A stretch of 64,000 nt of DNA, taken from positions 1 to 64,000 of the forward strand of contig JAFRIJ010000014.1 in the NCBI GenBank assembly GCA_017432825.1. Reading direction: 5' to 3'. This DNA comes from Bacilli bacterium (lineage in GTDB: Bacteria; Bacillota_I; Bacilli_A; RF39; UBA660). Positions 1 to 9,472 of this stretch are shown piece by piece. Position 1 is the stretch's first letter, and every line of letters begins with the position of its first letter. Both the position numbers and the translations under genes were made by a program. The notes beneath the pieces were generated by a model, which ran no database searches, was not told where the DNA came from, and saw nothing but the letters and a program-made list of their open reading frames with translations.

Positions 1-66
1 AAGGTAAAAGTTGAATCTAGTGAATTAAACTTAACAAAAGAAAAAAAACACATATTATTAAAGTAA
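1..66 (+). CDS. 3' end of an upstream gene (partial)
   Basis: The first 66 bases read in frame 1 as 21 codons ending in TAA at 64-66, rich in Lys, Glu and Leu. A terminator-like hairpin follows at once, which supports a true gene end. Too little is visible to name a product. Confidence 0.6.
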   Translation, partial: KVKVESSELNLTKEKKHILLK

Positions 67-69
67 AAT

Positions 70-104
70 AACAAGAAGTATTAACTGATACTCTTGTTTT
101 TATT
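70..104 (+). terminator. Rho-independent terminator
   Basis: An AACAAGA(A)GTAT arm pairs with ATACTCTTGTT, with one bulge, and a T run follows. It closes the gene that enters from the left edge. Confidence 0.7.
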
Positions 105-109
105 TAAAT

Positions 110-138
110 TTGACAATAAATTATATATATGATAAAAT
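110..138 (+). promoter_or_regulatory. Sigma-A promoter
   Basis: TTGACA at 110-115 and TAAAAT at 133-138 are separated by 17 bp. An AGGAGGG ribosome binding site at 148-154 follows, ahead of the ATG at 163. Confidence 0.8.
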
Positions 139-162
139 ACAACATTCAGGAGGGAAAAAGAT

Positions 163-609
163 ATGAATTTATTAGTTAAAGGGAGTATTTTTCCAAGTGT
201 TGAAGCGCTAGATGAATTAAATGTAAAGTATATTTGTCATAAAGACTATGTTTTAATCAGATTACCGCAAATAACTAAAGTAGGTAAAAACTATGATAAT
301 AAGTATTTAAAAGATAAAAATACACCTTACTATTATGGTGAATTGTTAAGAAATTATTCTCAAAGTGAAGATAATAGTTTGGAAAATTTAATTGTAATAA
401 ATCATAAAATAGTTGCATCTGGAAATATTAAAAATGATAAAAGAGATAAAGAATTACTTATTTGTGAAGGAGCATTAAGATTATATAAACAATTGTTTAC
501 AACATTTAGTCTTATCAATGCTGGAGAAATTGGTGGAGAAGATCTAGCAAATTATTACGAAGCCATGTTAAAAGATAGCGAAACAACACAAAAAGTAAAA
601 TCAAGATAA
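163..609 (+). CDS. Hypothetical protein, 148 aa
   Basis: No family was recognised. It is a soluble, Lys/Asn/Glu-rich protein with no signal peptide or membrane segment. The start is set by a strong AGGAGGG site eight bases upstream. It is a single-gene transcription unit, with its own consensus promoter in front and a terminator behind. The C-terminal third (around residues 95-140) looks helical and charged. The strong promoter and Shine-Dalgarno site suggest it is well expressed, but no function can be inferred. Confidence 0.8.
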   Translation: MNLLVKGSIFPSVEALDELNVKYICHKDYVLIRLPQITKVGKNYDNKYLKDKNTPYYYGELLRNYSQSEDNSLENLIVINHKIVASGNIKNDKRDKELLICEGALRLYKQLFTTFSLINAGEIGGEDLANYYEAMLKDSETTQKVKSR

Positions 610-613
610 TATA

Positions 614-641
614 AAACAAGGGAAAAAAATCCCTTGTTTTT
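614..641 (+). terminator. Rho-independent terminator
   Basis: AAACAAGGG pairs with CCCTTGTTT around an A-rich loop, followed by a short T run. It separates the 148-aa gene from uvrB. The TTGTTT at its 3' edge (634-639) may double as the -35 of uvrB, 17 bp from TAAAAT at 657-662. Confidence 0.8.
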
Positions 642-685
642 AACTATGAATAATGATAAAATAATTAGAGAAAAAAGGTGATAAT

Positions 686-2638
686 ATGTTTAAATTAGTA
701 AGTAATTATAAACCATCAGGAGATCAACCAAAAGCTATTAATGAATTAATAGAAGGGTTAAATAATGGAAAAAAGAATCAAGTATTATTAGGAGCAACTG
801 GAACAGGAAAAACATTTACTATAGCAAACGTAATAGCAAATGTTAATAAACCAACTTTAGTCCTAGCACATAATAAAACCCTAGCAGGTCAATTATACTC
901 TGAATTTAAAGAATTATTTCCTGATAATCATATAGAATATTTTGTATCTTACTATGATTATTATCAACCTGAAGCATATGTACCATCAACTGATACATAT
1001 ATTGAAAAAGATTCATCAATAAATGATGAAATAGATGAATTAAGGCATAAAGCAACATCTGCACTAATATCAAATAGAGACGTTATAGTAGTAGCATCAG
1101 TATCATGTATATATGGTATAGGAGAAGTAGAAGACTATAAAAATAAAATGCTTACTTTAAATGTAGGGGATGTAATAGAAAGAAATGAAGTATTAAAAAA
1201 ACTAATAGAAATGCTATATGAAAGAAATGAACTAGATTTAAAAAGAGGAACCTTTAGAAGTAAAGGTGACTCTATTGAAATAATACCAGCAAATGAGCAC
1301 AATAACGGATTACTAATAGAATTCTTTGGTGACGAAATAGATAGAATAAGTGAATTTGATGCCGTAACAGGACATATTTTAAAAAATAAAAAAACAGTAT
1401 CTATTTTTCCAGCATCACACTTTGTAACAGATGATGAAAAATTAAAAATAAGTATTAAAAGAATTAGAGAAGAACTAGAAGAAAGATGTAAATACTTTCA
1501 TGAAAACGGTAAATTAATAGAAGAACAAAGAATAAGAGAACGATGTAACTATGATATGGAAATGTTAGAAGAAACAGGTTTTTGTAGAGGTATAGAGAAT
1601 TATTCTAGACATATAGCATTAAGAGGTGAAGGAGAAACACCAACCTGTTTATTAGACTTTTTTCCTGAAGATTACTTATTGGTAGTAGATGAATCTCACG
1701 TAACCCTACCACAAGTAAGAGGAATGTATAATGGAGATAGAGCAAGAAAACAAAATTTAGTAGATTATGGATTTAGATTACCTAGTGCACTAGATAACAG
1801 ACCATTAAAATGGGATGAATTTACTAAGAAAATAAACCAAGCAATATATATTTCAGCAACACCAGGAGATTACGAATTAGAATTAGTAAATAATAAATTT
1901 GTTGAACAAATTATAAGACCTACAGGATTACTTGATCCATTAATAGAAGTAAGGCCAAGTAAAAATGGAATAGATAATTTAGTAGAAGAAATATACAAAA
2001 GAATAGAAAAAAACGAAAGAGTTTTAATAACAACATTAACTATAAGAATGGCAGAAGAACTAACAAATTATCTTAAAAATACAGATATTAAAGTAGCTTA
2101 TCTACATAACGAAGTAAAAACATTACAAAGGATGCAAATAATACATGATTTGCGTACAGGAAAATATGATGTAGTAGTAGGAATAAATCTTCTTCGTGAA
2201 GGAATAGATATTCCAGAAGTAAGTTTAATAGCAATTATGGACGCTGATAAGCAAGGATTCTTAAGAAGTACAAGGAGTTTAATTCAAACAATAGGTAGAT
2301 GTGCCAGAAATGTTAATGGTAAAGTAATAATGTATGCAGATTCAATATCAGAAAGTATGGAAGAAGCAATAGAAGAAACAAAGAGAAGAAGAACTATTCA
2401 AGAAGAATATAACAAAAAACACAATATAATTCCAAAAACAATAATAAAAGAAATAAGAGATGTAATAAGCAATATAGATGAAGAAAAGATGACTGAATCA
2501 AATAAAAAGATGACTAAGAAAGAAAAAGATAGAACAATTCACGATTTAACTGAAGAAATGAAGAAAGCAGCTAAAGATTTAGACTTTGAAAGAGCAATGG
2601 AATTAAGAGATATAATATTTGAATTACAAAGTGAATAA
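686..2638 (+). CDS. uvrB: Excinuclease ABC subunit B
   Basis: UvrB is the damage-verifying helicase-like subunit of nucleotide excision repair. It is loaded by UvrA2 and then recruits UvrC, which is encoded at 55917 in this window. The 650 residues match the family's usual length. The Walker A motif GATGTGKT lies at residues 36-43. The aromatic beta-hairpin ([10 protein letters not shown]) that probes DNA lies near residue 90, a DESH Walker B is in the middle, and a helicase C domain with an IGRCARN motif follows. A C-terminal UVR coiled-coil (about 610-648) is the UvrC contact. The start is set by AAAAGGTGATAAT just upstream. No uvrA is visible in the window. Confidence 0.97.
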   Translation: MFKLVSNYKPSGDQPKAINELIEGLNNGKKNQVLLGATGTGKTFTIANVIANVNKPTLVLAHNKTLAGQLYSEFKELFPDNHIEYFVSYYDYYQPEAYVPSTDTYIEKDSSINDEIDELRHKATSALISNRDVIVVASVSCIYGIGEVEDYKNKMLTLNVGDVIERNEVLKKLIEMLYERNELDLKRGTFRSKGDSIEIIPANEHNNGLLIEFFGDEIDRISEFDAVTGHILKNKKTVSIFPASHFVTDDEKLKISIKRIREELEERCKYFHENGKLIEEQRIRERCNYDMEMLEETGFCRGIENYSRHIALRGEGETPTCLLDFFPEDYLLVVDESHVTLPQVRGMYNGDRARKQNLVDYGFRLPSALDNRPLKWDEFTKKINQAIYISATPGDYELELVNNKFVEQIIRPTGLLDPLIEVRPSKNGIDNLVEEIYKRIEKNERVLITTLTIRMAEELTNYLKNTDIKVAYLHNEVKTLQRMQIIHDLRTGKYDVVVGINLLREGIDIPEVSLIAIMDADKQGFLRSTRSLIQTIGRCARNVNGKVIMYADSISESMEEAIEETKRRRTIQEEYNKKHNIIPKTIIKEIRDVISNIDEEKMTESNKKMTKKEKDRTIHDLTEEMKKAAKDLDFERAMELRDIIFELQSE

Positions 2639-3255
2639 TGGTAACAATCTATTTAATATCAAATAATATAACTAATAAAAACTTTATAAATGATAAAAAC
2701 AATGATAATATAGAATTTAGAATAAAAAAATTGTCTCTTAATAATACAGGAAATAATAATGCAATAAAAATAAGTAAATTAGATTATTTTAAAAATACAA
2801 ACTATATCTATTCTAGTAGTTATAATACTGCAATAGAAACCTCAAAATATCTATCAAAAAAGATAAATAGAAAAATAAATATAGATAATAGATTAGATTT
2901 GAAAACAATAGGAATAATAAAACTAAGTGAATTACCAAATTATTATTATGAACAATCCTACTTAGATAGTAATTACAAACTATCAAAAGGAGAGTCTCAA
3001 GAAGAAGTAAGAAATAGAATGTATAATTTTATAAATGAAATAATACATAAATATAATAATAAAAAGGTATTAGTAATAACACATTACATATGTATAATCT
3101 ATTTACTTAGAATTTGGTGTAATATAAAATATAAAGAAAATATAATATTTAATAATAAAATAATATCAAAAAGTACCAATGATGATCCAAATATATATAA
3201 ACTAGTATTTGATAACAATAAATTAACAGAAATAGAATATATAACTATTGACTAA
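2638..3255 (+). CDS. Histidine phosphatase family protein, apparently catalytically degenerate
   Basis: The start overlaps the uvrB stop by one base (TAATG), so the two are translationally coupled. The fold signature of the phosphoglycerate mutase/histidine phosphatase superfamily is visible. A YSSSYNTAIETSKYL segment stands where the family has its SPLxRAxETA helix. GESQEEVRNRM and VLVITHY follow, the latter carrying the second catalytic His. The N-terminal RHG motif that supplies the phosphorylated histidine is missing; the first strand reads YLISNNIT. At 205 aa the length is normal. By inference this is a pseudo-phosphatase or a protein with a different role. Confidence 0.65.
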   Translation: MVTIYLISNNITNKNFINDKNNDNIEFRIKKLSLNNTGNNNAIKISKLDYFKNTNYIYSSSYNTAIETSKYLSKKINRKINIDNRLDLKTIGIIKLSELPNYYYEQSYLDSNYKLSKGESQEEVRNRMYNFINEIIHKYNNKKVLVITHYICIIYLLRIWCNIKYKENIIFNNKIISKSTNDDPNIYKLVFDNNKLTEIEYITID

Positions 3256-3289
3256 ATAAAAATAAAATATTAAAATATAAATAACTAAT

Positions 3290-3412
3290 ATGAAAAGCGA
3301 AGATATAGAGTGGCGTCTATGGAGCAATTATTAAAGAGAGATTCTTACGAATAAATAAGGTGGAACCGCGGAAAAATTTTCGTCCTTATATAATAAAGAA
3401 TCTCTCTTTTTA
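3290..3412 (+). promoter_or_regulatory. T-box leader for glycyl-tRNA synthetase
   Basis: The canonical T-box AGGTGGAACCGCGG lies at 3358-3371. Its UGGA bulge would pair with a tRNA ending UCCA, which fits tRNA-Gly (discriminator U). A GGC triplet at 3312-3314 in the 5' domain is a plausible glycine specifier. GAGAGATTCTT (3336-3346) can pair with AAGAATCTCTC (3397-3407), followed by a T run, to form the long terminator. The leader is short, as in glycine T-boxes. Uncharged tRNA-Gly should favour the antiterminator and switch on the synthetase. Confidence 0.93.
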
Positions 3413-3428
3413 ATAAAAGGAGGATAAA

Positions 3429-4799
3429 ATGAAAGAATTAACTATGCAAGAATTAGTAAACTATTGCAAACAATATGGATTTATATTTCAAGGAAGTGAA
3501 ATATATGGAGGATTAGCAAATACATGGGATTATGGTCCTTTAGGAAGTAGACTAAAAAATGCAATAAAAGATTCTTGGAGAAAAAGATTTATTCAAGAAA
3601 AGGATAATGCGTATGAAATAGATGCAGATATATTTATGCATCCAAAAGTATGGGAAGCATCAGGTCATGTATCTAGTTTTTCAGATCCATTAATAGATTG
3701 TAAATACTGTCACACAAGACATAGAGTTGATAACTTAATAGAAAGTTATGATGATAAAGCTCGTGCAGATAGTATGACAGAAGAAGAAATGATGAAATAT
3801 ATAAAAGATAATAAAGTACCTTGCCCAAATTGTGGTAAAAGTGATTATACTGATTTAAGACAATTTAATTTAATGTTTGAAACACAAAGAGGAGTAGTAA
3901 AAGATAGTAAAAGTATTGTATATTTAAGACCTGAAAATGCTCAAGGAGAATATGTTAATTTCTTAAATGTCCAAAGAACTATGAGAGCAAAATTACCATT
4001 TAGTATTGGACAAATAGGAAAAGCCTTCAGAAACGAAATAACTCCAGGTAATTTTACCTTTAGAACAATAGAATTTGAACAAATGGAATATCAGACATTT
4101 TGTAAAGAAGGAAATGATACAGAAATATATAATTACTATAAAGAATACGCTAAAAAATATTTTACTGATTTAGGTCTACCGGAAAATAAACTAAGATATC
4201 ATGATCACGAAAAACTAGCACACTATGCCAAAGAAGCCTGTGATATAGATTATAAATTTAATTTTGGATGGGGAGAAATAAATGGTACGCATAATAGAAC
4301 TAATTATGACTTATCAAGACATCAAGAATACTCTGGAGAATCACTTATGTATTTAGATCCAGAAACAAACGAAAAATTTATACCATATATTATAGAATCT
4401 ACAGTAGGATGTGATAGATTAGTACTAGCAATATTAGACAATGCCTATACAAAAGAAACATTAGATAACGGGGAAGAAAGAGAAGTATTAAAACTAATAC
4501 CATATTTAGCTCCTTATAAATGCTCTATATTACCATTAGTAAAAAAATATCATACAGAAAAATCTAAAGAAATATATCAAAAACTAAGTAAAAAATTTAT
4601 GGTTTCTTATGATGAAACAGGATCAATTGGAAAAAGATACAGAAGGCAAGACGCTATAGGAACACCATTCTGTATAACAATAGATAATGAAACTATAGAA
4701 AACAATACAGTCACAATAAGAGACAGAGATACAATGGAACAAATCACATTAAAAGTAGATGAAATTGAAAAATATATAGAAGAAAGAATTAATTTTTAA
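3429..4799 (+). CDS. glyQS: Glycyl-tRNA synthetase, dimeric type
   Basis: This single-chain class II synthetase charges tRNA-Gly. Its 456 residues match the alpha2-type enzyme, not the alpha2beta2 GlyQ+GlyS form. The N-terminal motif GLANTWDYGPLGSRLK, the class II motif 2 region FRNEITPGNFTFRTIEFEQ and the C-terminal anticodon-binding domain (about 360-456, LAPYKCSILPLVKK) are all seen. A CxxC pair (CKYC, CPNC) in the insertion probably binds zinc. The gene stands alone behind a glycine T-box and ends at a strong terminator. Confidence 0.96.
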   Translation: MKELTMQELVNYCKQYGFIFQGSEIYGGLANTWDYGPLGSRLKNAIKDSWRKRFIQEKDNAYEIDADIFMHPKVWEASGHVSSFSDPLIDCKYCHTRHRVDNLIESYDDKARADSMTEEEMMKYIKDNKVPCPNCGKSDYTDLRQFNLMFETQRGVVKDSKSIVYLRPENAQGEYVNFLNVQRTMRAKLPFSIGQIGKAFRNEITPGNFTFRTIEFEQMEYQTFCKEGNDTEIYNYYKEYAKKYFTDLGLPENKLRYHDHEKLAHYAKEACDIDYKFNFGWGEINGTHNRTNYDLSRHQEYSGESLMYLDPETNEKFIPYIIESTVGCDRLVLAILDNAYTKETLDNGEEREVLKLIPYLAPYKCSILPLVKKYHTEKSKEIYQKLSKKFMVSYDETGSIGKRYRRQDAIGTPFCITIDNETIENNTVTIRDRDTMEQITLKVDEIEKYIEERINF

Positions 4800-4828
4800 A
4801 AGATAACTAATGATTAGTTGTCTTTTTA
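4798..4828 (+). terminator. Rho-independent terminator after glyQS
   Basis: AAAGATAACTAA pairs with TTAGTTGTCTTT (one G-U pair), followed by TT. It separates glyQS from the pot operon. Confidence 0.8.
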
Positions 4829-4870
4829 TTTGCTATTTGATATAATTAATATGATAAAGGATGGATGATA

Positions 4871-5953
4871 ATGAATAAAGTACTAGTTAGATTAGAAAAT
4901 ATATCAAAAAAGTATAATGATAAATACGTAATAAAAAATTTAAGTCTAGATGTATACGAAGGAGAATTCTTGACATTATTAGGTTCTTCTGGATGTGGTA
5001 AAACTACCATATTAAGAATGATATCAGGTTTAGAACATGTAACAGAAGGAAAAATATATATAGATGATGTTGATGTAACAGAAGTTGACCCTACCAAAAG
5101 AGAAGTTAATACAATATTTCAAAATTTTGCATTATTCCCTCATATGAATACGTGGGATAATATAAGTTTTGGACTAAGAATGAAAAAAATACCAAGTGAA
5201 GAAATAGAAAAAAGAGTAAAGAAAGTAATAAAATTAGTTAAACTAGAAGGCTTTGAAGATAGACTTCCATCACAACTGTCAGGTGGCCAGCAACAAAGAG
5301 TAGCAATTGCAAGAGGAATAGTAATGAATCCAAAGGTATTATTATTAGATGAGTCATTATGCTCATTAGATTTAAAACTTAAACGAAAGATGCAATTAGA
5401 ATTAAAAAAAATACAAAAGCAATCTGGAATAACCTTTATTTATGTAACACACGATCAAGATGAAGCGCTAACTATGAGTGATAGAATAGTTATAATTGAA
5501 AAGGGACAAATTGAGCAAAATGATACACCACAAAATATTTATAGAAATCCTAAAACTGTTTTTGCAGCAGACTTCATTGGAGAGTCAAATATTATTCCAA
5601 GTATAATAAAAGAAGTATTAGAAGACTCTATTAAAGTAATAACAAATGAAGATAAAATACCATTTATTTTTTCAAAATATGAAAGTGACAAAAAAAATGA
5701 TAAGATAAATTTATTAATAAGACCAGAAAATATAAAACTATCAAAAAATGAATTAAAAAATAGTATTAAAGGAGTTGTAAAAGACGTTGTATATGACGGC
5801 TCTGTAACAAAATTATTTATAGATACAGAAGGAGACCTAAATTTAAAAGTAAATACCAATGGTAATATAGATATAAAAGAAGAAGAAGAAATATATCTTA
5901 AGTTAGATGAGGAATTTGTAGTACCAATAAGAGGAAAGCAAAATGAAAAGTAA
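4871..5953 (+). CDS. potA: Spermidine/putrescine ABC transporter ATPase
   Basis: ATPase of a polyamine importer and first gene of potABCD. The Walker A GSSGCGKT is at residues 38-45. The signature LSGGQQQRVAIARG, the Walker B LLLDES and the switch His in THDQDEAL all follow. A C-terminal TOBE-like regulatory domain runs from about 230 to 360. Walker B continues SLCSLD where the family usually has PLSALD, a mild divergence. An in-frame ATG six bases upstream (4865) sits inside the AAGGATGG ribosome binding site, so 4871 is the better start. The stop overlaps potB by 11 bases. Confidence 0.95.
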   Translation: MNKVLVRLENISKKYNDKYVIKNLSLDVYEGEFLTLLGSSGCGKTTILRMISGLEHVTEGKIYIDDVDVTEVDPTKREVNTIFQNFALFPHMNTWDNISFGLRMKKIPSEEIEKRVKKVIKLVKLEGFEDRLPSQLSGGQQQRVAIARGIVMNPKVLLLDESLCSLDLKLKRKMQLELKKIQKQSGITFIYVTHDQDEALTMSDRIVIIEKGQIEQNDTPQNIYRNPKTVFAADFIGESNIIPSIIKEVLEDSIKVITNEDKIPFIFSKYESDKKNDKINLLIRPENIKLSKNELKNSIKGVVKDVVYDGSVTKLFIDTEGDLNLKVNTNGNIDIKEEEEIYLKLDEEFVVPIRGKQNEK

Positions 5954-6800
5954 TAATAAAGTATTTAAATACATATTTCTATCTCCCGTAGTAATTTATA
6001 GCATTATTTTAATATTATTACCATTAATATATATATTATTCTTAAGTTTTTGTAAAAGTGATTCCTATGGAGGAGTAATATACAATTTCACATTATCTAA
6101 TTATTTAACAATAATAAATACAACTTACATAAAGATATTATTAAAATCAAGTTTAATAGGAATACTTACTACATTTATATGTATATGTATATCATATCCT
6201 TTTGCCTTAATATTAAGAGAAAAAAAAGAAGAAGTAAGAAACTTAATGACCAAACTAGTAATGATACCCTTCCTAACTAATTCCCTAATAAGAACATATG
6301 GATGGATAGTATTATTAAGAAAAAATGGTGTAATTAACAATACATTACTAGGAACAAATATAATAACTAAACCATTAGAACTAATGTACAATAACTTTGG
6401 TATCATTATAGGTATGACTTATACATTATTACCATTTATGATATTACCAGTATGTAGTGCAGTATTTAAAATAGATAATAATATAATAGAAGCTGCCAGA
6501 GACCTAGGAGCTAAACCATTACAAATATTTAAAAACATTATTATACCAGAAACAATATCTGGAGTATTTAATGGTTCATTAATGGTCTTTATGCCTGCTA
6601 TCGGATATTTCTTTATATCAGATATCTTAGGCGGTGGTAAAGTGATGATAATAGGTAACTTAATTAAGAATCAATTTCTAACAGCAAGAAACTGGCCATT
6701 AGGCTCTGCCATATCAATATTCCTAATAATAGTAACATTCTTGTTAGTTAGAGTATACCAAAAAACAGGTGGAAAATTAGATGATTTAGGAGGTATGTAA
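5943..6800 (+). CDS. potB: Spermidine/putrescine ABC transporter permease PotB
   Basis: An inner-membrane permease of 285 aa with about six hydrophobic helices. The cytoplasmic EAA loop, EAARDLGAKPLQIFKNIIIPE, is the docking site for the PotA ATPase. It overlaps the end of potA, with GAGGAAAGCAAA acting as the ribosome binding site, and its stop shares a base with the potC start. Both overlaps imply coupled translation and equal stoichiometry. Family assignment rests on the EAA loop, the length and the operon order. Confidence 0.94.
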   Translation: MKSNNKVFKYIFLSPVVIYSIILILLPLIYILFLSFCKSDSYGGVIYNFTLSNYLTIINTTYIKILLKSSLIGILTTFICICISYPFALILREKKEEVRNLMTKLVMIPFLTNSLIRTYGWIVLLRKNGVINNTLLGTNIITKPLELMYNNFGIIIGMTYTLLPFMILPVCSAVFKIDNNIIEAARDLGAKPLQIFKNIIIPETISGVFNGSLMVFMPAIGYFFISDILGGGKVMIIGNLIKNQFLTARNWPLGSAISIFLIIVTFLLVRVYQKTGGKLDDLGGM

Positions 6801-7588
6801 TGAAAAATAAAACATTAAAAAATATTTTTATAGCTCTAGTATTCATCTTCTTATTCTTACCAATAATAATATTAGTAATCTATTCATTTAATACATCTAA
6901 AATGAACATAATATTTGAAGGCTTTACTTTTGAATGGTATAAAACAATGCTGACAAATACTGATTTATTAGAGGCTTTTGCTAATACATTAATAATAGCA
7001 ATAACAAGCACAATAGCATCAACCATAATAGGTACCATTGGAGCTGTAGGACTATATAAATATAATTTTCCATTTAAAGGATTAATAAACAAATTAATAT
7101 ATATACCAATAGTAATACCAGAAATAGTATTAGGTATATCATTATTATCAATTTATACCCTAATGAAATTAGAATTAGGAATGCCAACATTAATATTGTC
7201 ACATATTGCATTCTCTATACCATTTGTAATAGTAAGTGTAAGATCAAATTTATCACCATTAATAACAACATATGAGGAAGCAGCTCAAGACTTGGGAGCA
7301 AATCCATTAAATACGTTCTTTAAAGTAACGTTACCCGCTATAATGCCAGGAGTTATAAGTGGAGCAACATTATCATTTACATTATCATTAGACGATGTAG
7401 TAATAAGCTATTTTACAGCAGGACCAGGAAGTAACACTTTGCCACTAAAAATATATTCTATGATAAAAACAGGCATAACTCCTGATGTAAATGCCTTATC
7501 TACTATAATGCTATTAGTAACAACTGCTATAATAACAGTATCTGCTATCTATCAATCAAGAAACATTGCTGAAGGTGGTAAATCATGA
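6800..7588 (+). CDS. potC: Spermidine/putrescine ABC transporter permease PotC
   Basis: Second permease, 262 aa, with six predicted membrane helices and the EAA loop EEAAQDLGANPLNTFFKVTLP. The downstream segment SFTLSLDDVVISYFTAGPG is typical of PotC. It overlaps potB by one base and potD by four (ATGA). With PotB it would form the heterodimeric channel of the polyamine importer. Confidence 0.95.
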   Translation: MKNKTLKNIFIALVFIFLFLPIIILVIYSFNTSKMNIIFEGFTFEWYKTMLTNTDLLEAFANTLIIAITSTIASTIIGTIGAVGLYKYNFPFKGLINKLIYIPIVIPEIVLGISLLSIYTLMKLELGMPTLILSHIAFSIPFVIVSVRSNLSPLITTYEEAAQDLGANPLNTFFKVTLPAIMPGVISGATLSFTLSLDDVVISYFTAGPGSNTLPLKIYSMIKTGITPDVNALSTIMLLVTTAIITVSAIYQSRNIAEGGKS

Positions 7589-8580
7589 AAAAATATATTA
7601 TGTTATTAATGATATTAATACTATTTACAGGATGTAATAATAAAGATAACAAACAAATAGTAAATGTTTTAAATTGGTCATCATATATACCAGACGAAGT
7701 AATAGATGACTTTGAAAAAGAATATAACATCAAAGTAAATTATGGAACATATTCATCTAATGAAGAATTATTAGCAAAAATAACATCTTCTAAAAAAGGA
7801 ACTTATGATGTAATATTTCCTAGTGATTATATGGTAGAATTAATGAAATCAAGAGGATTAATTCAAAAAATAGATAAGTATAGATTACCCAATAGATTAA
7901 ACTTAAATAAGATATTTTTAAACCAACCATATGATTATAATAATGAATATTCATATCCTTTCTTAAGTACTATAGTAGTAATAGCGGTAAACAAAGATAA
8001 TATAAAAGATAATATAAGAGGATATAATGATTTATTAAATAAGAAATATAAAAATAATATTGTTTTAATAGAAGATCAAAGAATAGTAATAGGTATGTCT
8101 TTACTTGCTAATAGATACAGCATGAACGAAACAAACGAAGATTCATTAACTAAAGCTAAAGAATGGCTATTAGAATTAAAAAATAATATTAAAGCATATG
8201 ATAGTGACAGTCCCAAAACATTCTTTATTACAGAAGAAACAGATATAGGTATAATGTGGAATGCTGAAGCAGAAATAGCAAAACAAGAAAATCCAAATAT
8301 AGAAATAATAGATCCAATAGAAGGACATGCAATAAGTACAGATAATTACTGTATAGTAGATGGATCTAAAAATATAGATAATGCTTATCTATTTATAAAT
8401 TATTTATTAAGAAATGAAGTAAGTAAAAAAATTGTAGAAGAATATCCATATATAAGCCCAAACAATATAATTCAAGAAAGTAATATAGAACCAGAAAATA
8501 TTTTTAAAAATGGATATTATGTTAAAAACATAGGTGAACATATAACATCGTATGATAGATTATGGGCAGATATAAAGTAG
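7585..8580 (+). CDS. potD: Spermidine/putrescine-binding lipoprotein PotD
   Basis: The signal peptide ends in a lipobox, LFTGC, with the lipidated Cys near residue 17, so the protein is membrane-anchored outside the cell. The mature part begins VNVLNWSSYIPDEVIDDFEKEY, the hallmark opening of polyamine-binding proteins. IMWNAEAEIAKQ lies in the ligand domain. At 331 aa it has normal length. It completes potABCD. Polyamine import fits well with the agmatine and putrescine metabolism encoded from 10 kb. Confidence 0.95.
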   Translation: MKKYIMLLMILILFTGCNNKDNKQIVNVLNWSSYIPDEVIDDFEKEYNIKVNYGTYSSNEELLAKITSSKKGTYDVIFPSDYMVELMKSRGLIQKIDKYRLPNRLNLNKIFLNQPYDYNNEYSYPFLSTIVVIAVNKDNIKDNIRGYNDLLNKKYKNNIVLIEDQRIVIGMSLLANRYSMNETNEDSLTKAKEWLLELKNNIKAYDSDSPKTFFITEETDIGIMWNAEAEIAKQENPNIEIIDPIEGHAISTDNYCIVDGSKNIDNAYLFINYLLRNEVSKKIVEEYPYISPNNIIQESNIEPENIFKNGYYVKNIGEHITSYDRLWADIK

Positions 8581-8589
8581 GAGATAAAA

Positions 8590-8862
8590 ATGAACAATAA
8601 ATATATAATAAATGAAAATAAAAGAGTAAATAGTGGTGCAATAAACAGTAAAGAAAAAAATATTGAAGAAAATATTGAAACATTAGATATAAGTAATGGG
8701 GAACAAAGTACAAAAATTAATGTATTAAAATCAATTAAGAATAATATAGAATATAATAGAAGAATAACTAATGAGTTTAATAAAGAATTATATAATAGAA
8801 TAAATAAAGAAATAAAAAAAATAGCACAAGATGAAAGGGTTAATCGTCATGCATCAAGATGA
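8590..8862 (+). CDS. Hypothetical protein, 90 aa
   Basis: No family was recognised. It is small, soluble and highly charged (Asn, Lys, Glu rich), and probably helical or coiled-coil over its second half. The ribosome binding site TAGGAGATAAAA places the start nine bases after the potD stop, so it probably shares the pot transcript. Its end overlaps the beginning of the acetyltransferase gene. A role tied to polyamine uptake is possible, but only by position. Confidence 0.6.
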   Translation: MNNKYIINENKRVNSGAINSKEKNIEENIETLDISNGEQSTKINVLKSIKNNIEYNRRITNEFNKELYNRINKEIKKIAQDERVNRHASR

Positions 8863-9472
8863 TTTAATAATAAGAAAGCCAACTAAAGAGGATAATCTAG
8901 AAAAAATAGCAGAATTATTATATAATACAGATCCCTATATATATCCTTACTGGTTTAAAACATTAGATAATTGTAAAAAAGAATTATCACCTTTATTATT
9001 AGAAGATAAATTTTTCTTTAATATTAATAATTTATATATTTCAATAAACAAAGACAATAACGACATAGTAGGAGTAATATGTATTGTTAATAAAAATACA
9101 GATTTGGATTATGATTATAGTGATTTAAAAGCCAAAAACGAAAGATATTGTTTTACAATAATAAACTATATAGAAGGGTTAATTAAAGAAGTAAAAGAAT
9201 CAGATCTTGCTTATATCTCTAACGTATGCGTAGCTAAAAAATACAGGGGAAAACATATTGAAAATATAATGTTAAGTTATGTAATAGAAATATACAAAGA
9301 AAAATTATTTAAAAGTATTGACTTAGATGTTCTTGCAAATAATCCAGGAGCAATAAAACTATATCAAAATTTAGGATTTGAACAATTCACAGAAATATTT
9401 TCAGGATTTAACAATCCAAAAGAAGAAAAAACAGCAAGTTTTTTCGATGAAAGCAAAATTAAAATAGTATGA
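8849..9472 (+). CDS. GNAT family N-acetyltransferase
   Basis: The acetyl-CoA-binding core is recognisable: SNVCVAKKYRGKHIENIMLSY carries the R/Q-x-x-G-x-G/A-type pyrophosphate loop in degenerate form. LDVLANNPGAIKLYQNLGFEQF is the classic C-terminal GNAT signature. About 207 aa. An in-frame ATG at 8831 exists, but GAAAGGG at 8832-8838 is placed for the ATG at 8849. It overlaps the 90-aa gene and is followed by an ATGA overlap with the next gene. The substrate cannot be told. Position behind potABCD allows a polyamine acetyltransferase as a guess only. Confidence 0.8.
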   Translation: MHQDDLIIRKPTKEDNLEKIAELLYNTDPYIYPYWFKTLDNCKKELSPLLLEDKFFFNINNLYISINKDNNDIVGVICIVNKNTDLDYDYSDLKAKNERYCFTIINYIEGLIKEVKESDLAYISNVCVAKKYRGKHIENIMLSYVIEIYKEKLFKSIDLDVLANNPGAIKLYQNLGFEQFTEIFSGFNNPKEEKTASFFDESKIKIV

